Shown: positions 40,445-51,944, numbered from the stretch's first letter. The stretch: 64,000 nt of DNA from Ascarosepion bandense (GCA_037127315.1 JBBBDQ010001270.1:1903501-1967500); one strand, 5' to 3'. Notes: generated from the sequence alone by a model not told the origin. Numbers and translations: made by a program.

Positions 40445-41330
40445 ACATACAGGAAGACAGTAACACTCAAGAGAAAAGGTATTGATTACGTTTTGGAATA
40501 AAGTCAGTAATTACTGGTTATATTAGTTAATTTTTAAAAAAATTAACTTTAGTGGAAGGATGAAAATTCAACCGGTCGGAAAGCAAAGATCTTAATTTTT
40601 CTTTTTTTTTTTAATTACAGACGTTTTTTGGGATTACAAATGCGCCGTAGATCGATAGAAATGAATAGAATAAACTTTAAAATGATGAAATGAAAGTGGC
40701 TTATTTTTCCATTAATTATTTGAACAAATATTCTTATCTTTTCTGTTTTGAACACAATGTTGCGGTTGATTTTATAATTTAGATTTTTTTTGGTTTCACA
40801 AGTTTCTCAAATATTTCTCAATTTAAATAAAAAAGAGAAAAGGAAATATTCAAAAGTTTCTAGAAGAAAGATATTTGAATACGTAAAAACAAAAAAAAAA
40901 CTAACAAACAAACAAAAAGCAGGAGAAACAAAATCAAAACAATTTGGACGATAATTCTAACCAAAATAATTCAGTAACGATTGATTGCTTTCTGAAAGGA
41001 GAGATGGGACGAGACATTGAAACCCTGAGAGAAATACTACCAGATTTTGCCCCATAATAATACACATTTCATAACCAATTATTACGGGACATGATAGGTG
41101 GTATGATAAATACCACCCGCGTTTCATAAGAGTTGATACATTTGCATACGTTGATTAAATACACAAAATGCAAAAAATGTTATGAGACAGAGAATGTCAA
41201 ATACATGCAAAATGCGAAAAAGGATTTGAAATATTTTTTTTAATCTGAAAGAAAAAAGAGATTAAAACATATAACATGGAAAAAATTGTAACTAAATCAT
41301 TTAGAAAGTTTTGAAAGGTACGAGAGCACA
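40445..41330. other. No feature recognised
   Basis: Very AT-rich, with A/T homopolymers. No coding frame and no repeat match that I can see in the window. Confidence 0.55.

Positions 41331-41334
<4 letters not shown>

Positions 41335-41379
<45 letters not shown>
41335..41379. repeat. (TA)n microsatellite
   Basis: TA run directly upstream of a SINE-B copy. Confidence 0.95.
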
Positions 41380-41382
<3 letters not shown>

Positions 41383-41394
41383 TGCTCTCAGACC

Positions 41395-41674
41395 CTGGAA
41401 TGTGGAGGAATGGTAGATTTTGAAAAAACAGTAGCTACTCAAGCATCTATGCATCGTTCATTAAGTAATGAATTTCAACACTCTCAGTTACTGGCATATC
41501 TTACATTGTATATAACACGATAAAAGTCGGCCTTCTCCTACCGAGCGCCCCTAACTCAGTGGTACAATCGCCGACTGATGTCAATTCGGTCGGGTTTCAA
41601 TCCTGGCTTGAAACAATCGGATGTCTAATCGTACAGATGAGCTGTGATACAGAGAAACCGATATTTCTGCGGAT

Positions 41675-41682
<8 letters not shown>
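41395..41682 (+). mobile_element. SINE-B copy
   Basis: Head with A box 'ctaactcagtggtacaatcg' and B box 'gggtttcaatcctgg'; tail 'ccgatatttctgcggatgac', then 50 bp of TA. Confidence 0.75.
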
Positions 41683-41719
<37 letters not shown>

Positions 41720-41723
<4 letters not shown>

Positions 41724-42060
41724 CATGTGGTGTACATATAGAAGACTCCAAAGGAGTTTCCTGTACATAACGTGGTAGAATAACCCTCTAAAAGAGCTCT
41801 AAATATATATGTATATAAATACATATAGAGCAAATATAAGAAAAAATTAAGGCAGACACGTTATTATATGGTAAGTCGGCAGTATAGGCCTATTTTCAGG
41901 TGAACCATCATTAGCTTTCGTCTTTATTGTACAGAAGATTTTACACGAATTCGTATAAAATCTTCTGTACAATAAAACCAAAGCTGATGATGGTTCGTTT
42001 GAAATAGGCTATTACTTCAGATTTATGATGAAATAACGTATCTGCCTTAATTTTATATAT
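41720..42060. mobile_element. Foldback repeat F, copy 2
   Basis: Same family as 15195-15475. The palindrome centre is 'tttacacgaattcgtataaa' at 41940-41960, with arms 'aggcagacacgttatta', 'gatggttc' and 'attttctgtacaataa'-like. The left flank 'gagctctaaatatatatg' is shared. Confidence 0.7.
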
Positions 42061-42073
42061 ATATATATATATA

Positions 42074-42398
42074 TGAATAGAATAACTAAAGAACAAGTAG
42101 GAAAAAAGTGCCTTTAATCTAATATGTTTGACTTTAACAAGATTCTTCAGAGATTTATGAAAGACGAATTTAAAAATCCAATTTTTTTCTTTTACGAGTA
42201 ATATCGATCTATTCCTTCATCATACGTGATACGTATCTGGCCAATGAAACTATACAGCAATCAACATACTGTCTCTTGGATTTTTAAATCATTCGTCTTT
42301 AATAAATTTTTGAAGAAGCTTTTTAAAGTGAAACATGTGAGATTTACAGACAATTTTTTCCTACTTGTTCTTTACTTATTCTATTCAATTTGTCGGCT
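42074..42398. mobile_element. Foldback element K
   Basis: The left arm 'gaatagaataactaaagaac' and 'aagtaggaaaaaa' mirrors the right arm 'acttattctattc'. The inner 'gacgaatttaaaaatccaa' mirrors 'ttggatttttaaatcattcg'. About 110 bp per arm, no coding sequence. Confidence 0.7.
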
Positions 42399-42501
42399 TC
42401 TGATCCATATATTCAACTCATATATATATATTAGTGAGAGAGAACGAGAGGAAAAAATATAGAAAGGCAGAGACAAACAGAATCAGAGAAAAGTAACCTT
42501 C

Positions 42502-42547
<46 letters not shown>

Positions 42548-42689
42548 TCCAAAAGAATAACCAGGTAGGTAAATCCAGAAAACCCGATTCTAATTAATAT
42601 TAATTTCATTAATATTAAAATTGATCAAGGTGGACGGCTCGATGCAAATATTATATTTGGTTACAGAACCAAATATAAAAATAAAACAA

Positions 42690-42962
42690 AATTTCGATGT
42701 TTAAATCCGTTGAATAAGCAATTTCTACGAATATTTCCGTGCGTCTTCAGCAATGGAGAAACGAAAATATTTATTTAATCAAATTCAAATGACAAAAGAA
42801 TTTATCTCGCTTTTATTTATTTATTTTATTTTTAGACTTTTACCCGTGGAAAATCTTTTGTCATTTGAATTTGATTAAATAAACATTTTCGTTTCGCCGT
42901 TGCTGAAGAAGCGAGGGAAACCTCGTAGAAATGGCTATTCAACGGATTTAAACATTTTGTTT
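42690..42962. mobile_element. Foldback element L
   Basis: Arms: 'atgtttaaatccgttgaata' against 'attcaacggatttaaacat', and 'aatcaaattcaaatgacaaa' against 'tttgtcatttgaatttgatt'. The loop is T-rich. Confidence 0.75.
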
Positions 42963-42964
42963 AT

Positions 42965-43185
42965 ATATATATGAATTATTTTGAACATTATTTTTACCGA
43001 TACTCGTATTTAAGTAGATATTCTGTTTTTAATTAAACAGTATTTTATATTTATATCTACCGGCCTGATTATTTCACGATAATTTTTTATGACGAAAATG
43101 TGTGCTACCCAGCAGGATTCGAAGGGGAAGCATACCATTTGATCTGGTACCGTCTTGACCACTCGACCATGGATAGCCTCTTGAT
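42965..43185 (-). mobile_element. SINE-C, copy with head
   Basis: The minus strand carries A box 'tggtcgagtggtcaagacgg', long variable arm and B box 'ccttcgaatcctgct' (class II tRNA-like), then the SINE-C body and a (TA)n end. Confidence 0.7.
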
Positions 43186-43284
43186 CAGACGAGATTTTTA
43201 TCATGCTTACATAACACAATTTTCGATCTATCGTAAACAAACCGTATCTGCTCTGTAATGTATCGTAATGTCAAACAAATGTAA

Positions 43285-43440
43285 ACATGTTACGGAAATT
43301 AACGAAATTTAACGAAACTTGGTTATAAGAAACCGACAATTTGTAATGAATTAAAAATAATGTTCAAAATAATTCATTATAAATTGTCGGTTGCTTATAA
43401 CCAAGTTTCGTTAAATTTCGTTAATTTCCGTAATATGTTT
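43285..43440. mobile_element. Foldback element M
   Basis: 'acatgttacggaaattaacg', 'aaatttaacgaaacttgg' and 'ttataagaaaccgacaattt' are followed by the complementary series to 43437. The arms are about 65 bp and almost perfect, so the copy looks young. Confidence 0.8.
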
Positions 43441-43451
43441 ATATATATATG

Positions 43452-43500
<49 letters not shown>

Positions 43501-43564
43501 TGTATATATTAGTGAGACAGAATGAGAAAGATAGAGACAGATGGAATTAAGAAAAAGAAAATAT

Positions 43565-43870
43565 GTGCATTGTGGTGCAGTAGATATCGGCTCGGAACAA
43601 AATATCGCTGAGCCGAGTTCGAATTCAAGTTGAATTTCCTCATTCACTTACGCGCAACTACCCTTAGGAACGGTATTAATCCGTCTCTTCCCTCCAATTA
43701 TGGGTTAGATAACAGGACAGATTGGTTTCTATAGCCTTGGCTGGCAACCAATCTACCACAGAAAGTAATGGCAACCAACAGCAGGATAATCTTCTGCCAA
43801 GTCAATCATGTCTCTTTCAAGACATGATCGCCCAAACGTATATCACGTATGGCACTAAAGTGACTGAAGA
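43565..43870 (+). mobile_element. SINE-A, full length, plus orientation
   Basis: A-box region 'cattgtggtgcagtagatat', B box 'gagttcgaattcaagttga', body and tail 'tatggcactaaagtgactga'. With 39355 it is one of two plus-strand members. Confidence 0.8.
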
Positions 43871-44279
43871 CCAACCTTCAAGTACTTACCGCGATTAAGC
43901 TTTTTTATTTAATCTCTCTTGTGTTCTCTTTTGGACACAAAGTCTGTAAAACTGTCCGAAAGTTCTACATATCCAAATGCTTTCGGCTATTCTTTTAGCT
44001 ATGATCGAGGAAAATTTTTATTGTATTGAGAAAAGAATACATTATGCGAGCAAGAAATATTAAATAAAATCCTTAATCGCTGTACCATATCAGCCCTCTT
44101 TAACAAAACGTGTATCTATATATTAGGCCTTCAGTACAAAAAGGTACTTTCCGTCATGTATTGAGAATCAGTTAAGCAAAACACTGTAAGTGTTTGCAAT
44201 GTTAAAGTAGATGCTTTTAGCTTCCTTTAAAAAAAATTATTTTTTTATCTCATTATTTCCAAAGTCGACAAACTTTTCG

Positions 44280-44990
44280 CGGCCAGGAAGTTTTTTTCCA
44301 CCTGATTCCATCTTGCACATAAACAAATCAACCATCCATCCGTGAATGGAATACTGCTGTCATATCTGATCAGGCAACCCAGCCGTTCATCTCAGTGTTC
44401 TCGACAGGCTCCAAAGAAGAATCTGTAATGTGATAGGTCCCAACTTGGCAACTCGACTCGAGCTACTTTCTCACCGGCGGGATGTCGCTTCCCTCTGTCT
44501 ATTCTACAAATATGTTCATGGCTTCTGCTCCGACGAACTTAAGTCACTGGTGTCCCCGCCACAAGAATTTACTTGTGCAACCAGACTGACAACAAAGTCC
44601 CACCCATTTACAGTTAGATCAACCAATTCTACCCCAGCAGCTTCTTTTCTCGCACTTTCCGCCTGTGGAAGTCCCTTCCAGATAGTTGCTTTCCTGACTG
44701 CTACAACCTCTAGCAATTTAAATGCAATGTCAATTCCCATCTCTTATCCACCTGACTCCAGTCCTTTCTACATCACCCCGTATATATTGTCCTTTTCTGT
44801 TCTCTCTGACTTTGCAACTGTCTTCACTCCTATTTTCCCATCATTCTCTTGGCCTTTTTCTGACACCCCCAGTAACTGGTTCGTCTTTCTCTTCGCTCTT
44901 CTCCTGACTAAACTTTTACTCTCTTATGTAGCCCCCTGCGCATTAGTGGCGGTACTGCCTTGTTTGGTGTGAAACGATTAAAAATAAAAA
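44280..44990 (+). pseudogene. LINE-1a 3' half
   Basis: C-terminal coding blocks ('HRRDVASLCLFYKYVHGFCS' in the frame from 44430, then a frame change after 'SHPFTVRSTN') and 3' terminus 'ctgccttgtttggtgtgaaa'. Subfamily a has the 'caattcccatctcttatcca' 3' UTR, also seen at 56850 and 61320. Confidence 0.75.
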
Positions 44991-45012
44991 AGAGACTTCT
45001 ATTTCTAAACGC

Positions 45013-45014
<2 letters not shown>

Positions 45015-45059
<45 letters not shown>
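45015..45059. repeat. (TA)n microsatellite
   Basis: TA run 20 bp after the LINE terminus. Confidence 0.95.
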
Positions 45060-45063
<4 letters not shown>

Positions 45064-45064
45064 C

Positions 45065-46030
45065 CAACTAAATCGCAGAAAAAACAGCATTGGAAAAAAA
45101 ACCCAAACAAAATAAAACAAAATTTTATCGGCGAAATAGTTATATTATAATTGAGAGAATAGATCAAAATATTTTTCAGTTGTTTTTAAAAAATTTTCAA
45201 TTCTACCTAACATATTCGAAATTTTGGTAGAAAATCTTTTTTTTCTTTCGTCCTTGAGTGACATTAATTTGGAAATTTTTGCAAAAATAAAATAATGATC
45301 AGATGTAAATGACAATTTCAGGACTTATTCACAAATGATTGAAATCATTTATGAAATAATTACTTTTAGAAAATCTTAGGAAAAATATTTTTTTTTAGAT
45401 ATGTTACCTCACCACCAATTAATTTTCTAAAATGTCTAAAAAATTACAAGAGTCCGCTGATATATCTAATATTAATTCAATTCAAATGTCATTGGATAAT
45501 GTTATTCAATGGTTCATTTTTTTCTAAATGAGCACTTTTTCAGAAACTTTGCTCCGAATCGTGAAAGTAAACATGCAATAAAACTATACCATTTTGTTTA
45601 CATTTTTTTTTATAACAATTATTAAAATTTCAAAAATCTTTTAAATTTTAATCCTCAACGCTTCACGCTAGGTGATTAAGTTAATACGTGAAAACTATAT
45701 TTACTCATCGGAAATCGAAAAGCTTAATACAATTAATTGAGCCATTTGAATTTTTTAAATAATTAATACATTTTTGTGTACATGTTGATTACTTGTATTT
45801 TATTTGTACGGTTGACGGTACGTGATATATATCATTAAAAGATAACGTGATTCACAGGAAAAAAAAACCTATGTAAACATTTGTAACAGTGCCCAATTCT
45901 TTTTATTTCTACGTGTTTCTGGATCACGCAACAACAGGCTTCCCAAATCGGGCTTTCAAAATCTCAAGGAAGTTTCATTTTTTATTTCCTAGTTATGTCT
46001 TCTTTTACATTAATTGTGAACTTAGGTACC
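45065..46030. other. No feature recognised
   Basis: AT-rich, no repeat family or coding frame identified. Confidence 0.55.
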
Positions 46031-46035
46031 TTACA

Positions 46036-46660
46036 GAAATTGAAAAAGCTTTCCTTTTGCTATTTTATAACCTTTGTTTGGTTTGTTTTTGCTGTACATT
46101 TCAATAGCCTTTTTGCTAATCCTACCATTGAAATTATAAAGTTATTTATTCTGTTAAATTCCTACTTTCTTCATTTTTTTTAATTAATAATGAATGTATA
46201 TACGTCCACAAATTCTGATACCTAAGTTTAAAAACAATTGGAAAAGCTTTCCTTTTACTATTTTATAACATTTGTTTGGTTTGTTTTTGCTGTACATTTC
46301 AATAGCCTTTTTGCTAATCCTACCATTGAAATTATAAGTTATTTATTCTGTTAAATTCCTACTTTCTTCATTTTTTTTTAATTAATAGTGAATGTATATA
46401 CGTCCACAAATTCTGATACCTAAGTTTAAAAACAATTGGAAAAGCTTTCCTTTTACTATTTTATAACCTTTGTTTGGTTTGTTTTTGCTGTACATTTCAA
46501 TAGCCTTTTTGCTAATCCTACCATTGAAATTATAAAGTTATTTATTCTGTTAAATTCCTACTTTCTTCATTTTTTTAAAATTAATAGTGAATGTATATAC
46601 GTCCACAAATTCTGATACCTAAGTTTAAAAACAATTGGAAAAGCTTTCCTTTTTTTTTTT
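46036..46660. repeat. 198-bp tandem repeat, about 3.2 copies
   Basis: 'aaagctttccttttactatt' begins units at 46045, 46243, 46441 and 46640, at intervals of 198, 198 and 199 bp. Units contain 'ccattgaaattataaagtta' and 'atacgtccacaaattctgat'. Copies 2 and 3 differ by few bases. Non-coding. Confidence 0.9.
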
Positions 46661-47050
46661 AATTTTTAGTTTTCAATTGAATTGAATAAAAGCAAACGGC
46701 AATTTAGGAAAAAGCTCATAATTTTCATTTTTTTTTTTTTGCTTTTTTGGGGGTGTATTTTTTTTTCTTGCTTTTTTTTCGGGTGTGTATTTTTTCATTT
46801 CAATTTGTGTTCGAATTTCAACAATCTTTGATTAGTCTTACCATTGAAATCATAAACTTTTATTCTGTTTTATTCCTATTTTCCTCATTTTTTCAAAATT
46901 GTGAATTCACAATTAATTGAAAAAACAACGAGCAAAGTAGGAATTAAATATAATTTAGGGTAGTGGATAAATATGCAATAAATAACATAATAGTGTAACC
47001 AAATATATAATTAATAATAAAATGTAAAGTCCTATAAAAATTTAATTAGA

Positions 47051-47245
47051 CAATATTACCTTGTCATAAACTTCATGAATATTGTTAATAATATTACCTT
47101 GTCATAAACTTCATGAATATTGTTAATAATATTACCTTGTCATAAACTTCATGAATATTGTTAATAATATTACCTTGTCATAAACTTCATGAATATTGTT
47201 AATAATATTACCTTGTCATAAACTTCATGAATATTGTTAATAATA
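47051..47245. repeat. 38-bp minisatellite, 5 copies
   Basis: Unit 'taatattaccttgtcataaa' followed by 'cttcatgaatattgttaa', five essentially perfect copies. Confidence 0.95.
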
Positions 47246-47384
47246 TGAAAAATACATATTAAAAATATTAATTAATAAATAGCATAACATTTCAAAAACT
47301 GAGTTAACTTGGTTATTTTAGTTTTATTCTTTATTATTAAATTGTAAAATTATTTTAAAAGAAAGTTCTATATTATCTCACCTA

Positions 47385-48215
47385 CCTCCCATTAGCATGG
47401 ACCAGGCTTGCCTCCCAGAGAGTAAAACACTACGCCTCCTTGGTCTCACACTTTCAGCGGACCTCAAATGGAATGACTATATCGAATCCATTGCTAAATC
47501 CGCTGCTATGAAAGTCGGTTCTCTGTGTAGGGCCCGGAAGATTTTTCCGTCTAAATCTATCCTGCACATTTACAAATCTACCATCCGCCCGTGCATTGAA
47601 TACTGCTGCCATATCTGGTCGGGTGCCCCTGCTGTTCTCCTCGGGCTTCTCGATAAGGTTCAGAGGAGGGTCTGTAATGTGATAGATACCGACTTGGCAG
47701 ACCGCCTGCAGTCTCTCTCCCACCGGCGAGACGTGGCTTCCCTGTGTCTCTTCTATAAATACTTTCACGGCTTCTGCTCCGATGAACTTAGATCACTGGT
47801 GCCCCCTAAATACGAATTTGCACGAGATACTAGATTAGCAACTAGATCCCACCCTTTTACAGTGAAACCGATAAAATGCAGCCGTAACTTCTACTCCAAC
47901 AGTTTCTTTCCTCGCACTTCCCGACTGTGGAATTCTCTTCCAAACGATTGCTTCCCCGACGGCTACAATCTCCAGGAGTTTAAATGTAAGGTTAATAGAC
48001 ACCTTCTAACACACTAACCTGCTCCCATTCTATCAAGCACTCTTCCCATCTGCCCGACCCTCATCCTCGCTATCCTTACTCATCTGTCACCTTCCTCCTG
48101 ACATTCCCTATGTCTATCCATTCCTTCTCTTTACCTTCCCCTATGTAGCCCCATGCGCAATAGTGGCAGTGGAATGCCTTGCTTGGGGTGAGATGATTAA
48201 AAAAAAAAAAAAAAA
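47385..48215 (+). pseudogene. LINE-1b C-terminal half with intact 206-codon frame
   Basis: Uninterrupted frame from 47397 to 48017. Landmarks: 'LLGLTLSADLKWNDYIESIA', 'MKVGSLCRARKIFPSKSILH', 'CIEYCCHIWSGAPAVLLG', 'HRRDVASLCLFYKYFHGFCS', 'PRTSRLWNSLPNDCFPDGYN' and 'FKCKVNRHLL'. It follows the RT palm in the parent element. Upstream is AT-rich non-LINE sequence, so the copy is 5'-truncated, as LINE insertions usually are. The 3' terminus 'gccttgcttggggtgagatg' is followed by an A run of about 16. Confidence 0.85.
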
Positions 48216-48865
48216 TTAATTTTTATTTACTCAGAAAGCATATTCAAACGCAAGGCTATAAAGCTAAACTAACTAATATTCTATAAAATATTATGTAATT
48301 CCTGAAAATGTTGTTAAATTTTTAATTTTACTATATAATTAAAAACAAAAAATCGAAACATGCGATAAAGCTACATACAATTATGTCATGTTTGGTCACC
48401 ATACGTAGCGTTTTTGACGGCTTCCGTTTGTCATTAAATCATTCGTCACCTCAGATGACCCTGATAAGAGGACTACCGTGATTAAGAAACGCTTGTATCG
48501 TACATTTCAGACAGTAAGCAAGTAATACTTTTTTCAAATTTGATTAAGATAAGGTTAAATTTGCAAATTTGAATTAAATAACGTGTCAGCGAGGTATATT
48601 CTATTTTTGCAAGATTTTTAAAAACGATATTTGACTTCTGTTTACAAAATGTGTTGATCGATCAAAATATGACCGAAAAATTGAATTTGTTTTTAATCAG
48701 AAAAAATTTAAATTACAATCAATATAATTTCGAGTGTTTTGTTTACTGGAATTACTGAATTCAATCTTTTTCAATTAAGCTAAATTTAAAGCTTCAAGAA
48801 ATTTTTTATTTATTTTTAAAAGTTCAATTTAAATTTCGGTATCGAAAATGAGTGAAAGGCACCTA
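48216..48865. other. No gene; short palindromic and A/T-rich sequence
   Basis: At 48411-48520 there is a short 'gacggcttccg ... accctgataagaggac ... gattaagaaacgc' block, reminiscent of the stem-loop ends of Penelope-like repeats. Otherwise nothing. Confidence 0.4.
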
Positions 48866-48869
48866 TACT

Positions 48870-49300
48870 CTAGTCATTTCACAACAAGCATGGCAGCACA
48901 GTCACTGAGGCGCAGGGGGGTTAAGAAATGATTGACAGAAAAGGAAAGAAAATGAAACAAGAATTAAGTTACCGGGGATGTCGAAGATAAACTAAGAGAA
49001 TGTTGAGAATCAAGAAAGCAAAAGATGGCAATTGATGCTGCACTTAAAATTTTGGTAATTGTGGCTATGAGAGAAACAAGAATATGGAAGGGAGTTCGGC
49101 AGGGGAAAAAACAAAAGATTAGAATATAAGTGGCGGATTTTTGGACTTGGTTCGAATCTAGTAGCGGGGGTAAATTCATGACGTCGGGACACCATGGACA
49201 GAAGCTAATCTGAGCAGAATCCATGATAATATTTGTAGAAAAGAGAGAGAAAGGCTACAACTCATCGGTGAGAAAGTGACAGATTACAAACTGGGCTCGA
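48870..49300 (-). mobile_element. LINE-1 3' fragment
   Basis: Minus strand: degraded C-terminal coding block and 3' terminus near 48875 ('catgcttgttgtgaaatga'). Confidence 0.6.
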
Positions 49301-49365
49301 TTATATAAGGCTCGATTATATTTCACATACTTCTGGAATCAATATCACACACACACTTATATATA

Positions 49366-49386
49366 TATAGCGAAATAACTCGTTTT

Positions 49387-49437
<51 letters not shown>

Positions 49438-49712
49438 TTTAAAACGAGTTATTTCGCTACCTCGGTTTCCACCATGAGTGGTTACTTCAGACGATTTTAA
49501 ATAACTAATAATAATAATTTAATAAAAGTTATTAAAAATCACCTGAGGAAACGACTCATGGTGGAAACCAAGATAGCGAAATAACTCGTTTAAAAATGAA
49601 AAATATTCAAAAGTTCTACAATATAATTGTATAGAACACTTTTTAATACAAATGTGTACTGGTCTAACCCTATTAGGACCAAAAACTAAGTAATAAACAA
49701 TCAATCAATCAA
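49366..49712. repeat. Foldback repeat H, copy 2
   Basis: 'agcgaaataactcgtttta' appears three times (49370 plus, 49437 minus, 49583 plus). The first two are separated only by (TA)n, giving a TA-loop hairpin, and the second and third form a larger inverted repeat with 'accatgagtggtt'/'aacgactcatggt'. The right flank matches 19020-19125. Confidence 0.75.
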
Positions 49713-49740
49713 TATATATATATATATATATATAATTAAC

Positions 49741-49792
<52 letters not shown>

Positions 49793-49942
49793 CATTAATA
49801 TATATATTAATGTTAATTGTAGTTATAATACCAATATCGACAAAATTAATTCCGTCAGGATTGTCAATGATTAAACTACAACTAAGAACGTCTTGTTTGC
49901 TCTACGTTCTCGTTCGTATATATATATATATATATATATATT

Positions 49943-50312
49943 AAACATTTCATCCCAAGCAAAGCAGAACCACCACTGGTGCTTCGCCTGTTACAGTGAG
50001 AGAGAAAAAGCAGGTTCAAGGACGTCGTAGAAAAATAAAAGACGAACGGAACTCAGGGAAAAAGAAGATGGCAATTGATGTTGCATTTAAACTTTTGGAG
50101 ATTGTAGCTGTCAGGGAAGCAACTAAATGGAAGAGGGTTCCACAGACGGGAAGGGCGAAACTGTCAGAGTAGAAGAAGCCGTTATAGTTAACTATTTCAT
50201 CGGTAAAAGGGACCTTGATGACAATGTAGTAACATGCATATCTGTAGAAAAGACAGACGGAAGCCACATCACATCGGCGAGAAAGTGATTGAAATGGAGA
50301 TGAAAGGTCATG
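49943..50312 (-). mobile_element. LINE-1 3' fragment
   Basis: 3' terminus at 49943 ('catttcatcccaagcaaagc'), then 3' UTR and short C-terminal coding blocks. Confidence 0.65.
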
Positions 50313-50404
50313 AACGATTATATATATATATACAAAAGAACCGACAAGGTGTATGCTTAATTTTTGTTATTGAATTTTTGCAATTTCTAAAATAAGGTAC
50401 TCTC

Positions 50405-50463
<59 letters not shown>

Positions 50464-50472
50464 CGTTTCGCT

Positions 50473-50508
<36 letters not shown>

Positions 50509-50575
50509 GAAAAACCGGGGGTAGCTCACTCGTTATAAATATTAGCAGAGATAGATGGATAGATAGAGGTCCGAC

Positions 50576-50631
<56 letters not shown>

Positions 50632-50909
50632 CATTCAGTTAAGTGCTGTACGTGATACACGCTTGGGCGATCATGTTTTGAAAGAGACATGACTGACTGG
50701 GCAGAAGATTATCCCTCGGTAGGTTGCCATTATTTTCTACGGTAGACTGGTTGCCGATTAAGGCTATAGAACCCAATTTGTCCTGTCATTTAACCCATAA
50801 CTAGAGGGAAGAGACGAATTAATACCCTTCCCAAGAGTATTTGCGCGTAAATGAATGCAGGGAATTCAACTGGAATTCGAACTCGGCTCCCTGATTTATC
50901 GTTCTGAGG

Positions 50910-50942
<33 letters not shown>
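50405..50942. repeat. (GATA)n arrays interrupted by a SINE-A
   Basis: GATA blocks lie at 50405-50462, 50475-50507, 50575-50630 and 50911-50942. The SINE-A at 50632-50908 splits the last two, and 'gatagat' occurs on both sides of it. Confidence 0.9.
50632..50908 (-). mobile_element. SINE-A inside a GATA array
   Basis: Left end is the tail 'cattcagttaagtgctgtac' and the right end stops within the head just after the B box ('gagttcgaattccagttga' on the minus strand). It lies about 110 bp beyond the 3' splice-donor side of the receptor exon, so within the presumed intron. Confidence 0.75.
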
Positions 50943-50943
<1 letters not shown>

Positions 50944-51019
50944 GAGTCAACAAGAGTGATAGGTTGAACAGAGACTAACGAATATAAAAGAGGAGAGGAA
51001 TAAAGTCATTGATACAAAC

Positions 51020-51917
51020 CTGTAGCCATCGAGACTATCGCTGGAGCTAAAGGATCTTCCGGTGTTTCCTATGTGACATCGGACGTCTTTGGATGTTGTA
51101 AAGGCGCTCCTCGTGTTCTTCTCCGGACAGTAGATAATAATATAGACTTTGGGGAAAAACAGAAGTACAAGGGCGACAATGGCGGACAGACTGACAGAGA
51201 CGCACATAGTAAAAACTTTGCTCTCGCTTTCAAAATATATTGGAAGGAAGCCCAGCCAGATAACACAAGTTGTATACATTGTGAAGCCAATGAATTTAGC
51301 CTCATTGAAATTTTCCGGCAGGTTACGTGTCTTGACGGCGTACAAAGTGCACATTACAATCAGGAACAGATCAAAACCGAGTGGAACGATCGTCCCCGTC
51401 GGTGTTGTGTTGCACAATAAGATAACGCGTTTTTCGGTCGGGTAATAGAACGTCGAGTCGGCTGGTTCGATGACCAACATGATTGTGATGATAGTTGACT
51501 CGACGCCGATCAAGAGACACGTGATGACCACTTGGGCCGAGGCACTCATGAAACGTGGTTTTTTTGTCATGATCTTCTTGCTTCCTTCAAGGATGCGGGC
51601 GATCCGATTCGTTTTAGTGACTAGAGCCCCGTAAATGCACGAGAAAGAGAGACCAGGAATGATCCTTGTAAAATAGCAAGTCACAATGGTCGGCTTGGCT
51701 ACAAGCACAAAATTCGAAGTCAAAGCAAATATTATTCCACCCAGAATTATGTAACTGAGTTCGCGGGTGGAAGCCTTCACAACCGGGGTGTTGTTGTAAC
51801 GGATAAACACAATGGCCACAAAACAGGTGGTTAGGATTCCAACACATGCCATTACAATGGCTACAATAGCCTCCGTAAAATGCCAGCTCATATGTTCAAT
51901 ATTTATCATCCGGCAAG
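51020..51917 (-). CDS. Metabotropic glutamate receptor, exon encoding the 7TM domain (partial gene)
   Basis: This is the only convincing host coding sequence. Class C receptors of this family sense glutamate through an extracellular clamshell domain and signal through G proteins from the plasma membrane, mostly at synapses. Numbering from the Met at 51909: TM1 about 12-36, TM2 49-70, TM3 79-98, TM4 122-147, TM5 172-192, TM6 206-226, TM7 233-258. Family landmarks: 'NNTPVVKASTRELSYIIL', TM3 Cys78 and loop Cys166 for the conserved disulfide, 'LVTKTNRIARIL', 'KKPRFMSASAQV', 'ENFNEAKFIGFTMYTTC', Trp218 in TM6 and 'FFPKVYIII' in TM7. 'CPEKNTRSAFTTSKDVR' after TM7 most resembles group I (mGluR1/5) receptors. 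Minus-strand acceptor ttttttcag ends at 51918; the exon opens with CT completing a codon, then Cys-Arg, so the Met is internal and not a start. The donor is ACAG|gtttgt after 51020 (898 bp, entering phase 1, leaving phase 2). The frame continues open to 50947, but that is read-through into the intron. No stop or frameshift. Ligand-binding, Cys-rich and C-terminal tail exons are not visible. Confidence 0.9.
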
Positions 51918-51944
51918 CTGAAAAAAGATGGAAAAATATATATA

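Noticed and set aside
43100..43180. Possible tRNA gene on the minus strand
   Set aside because: Same family as 27128; followed by the SINE-C body.
47051..47245. Regular 38-bp repeat as CRISPR
   Set aside because: Units are contiguous with no spacers.
47397..48017. 206-codon intact frame as a host gene
   Set aside because: It is the C-terminal part of a LINE protein, with sister copies throughout the window and a LINE 3' end plus A tract downstream.
50947..51019. C-terminal extension of the receptor frame (about 24 codons, stop at 50947)
   Set aside because: A consensus donor (ACAG|gtttgt) precedes it and the extension is hydrophobic without similarity to receptor tails. It is most likely intron read-through.
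51073..51445. Open frames on the plus strand over the receptor exon
   Set aside because: Antisense shadows of the minus-strand exon; they match no family and have no splice context.
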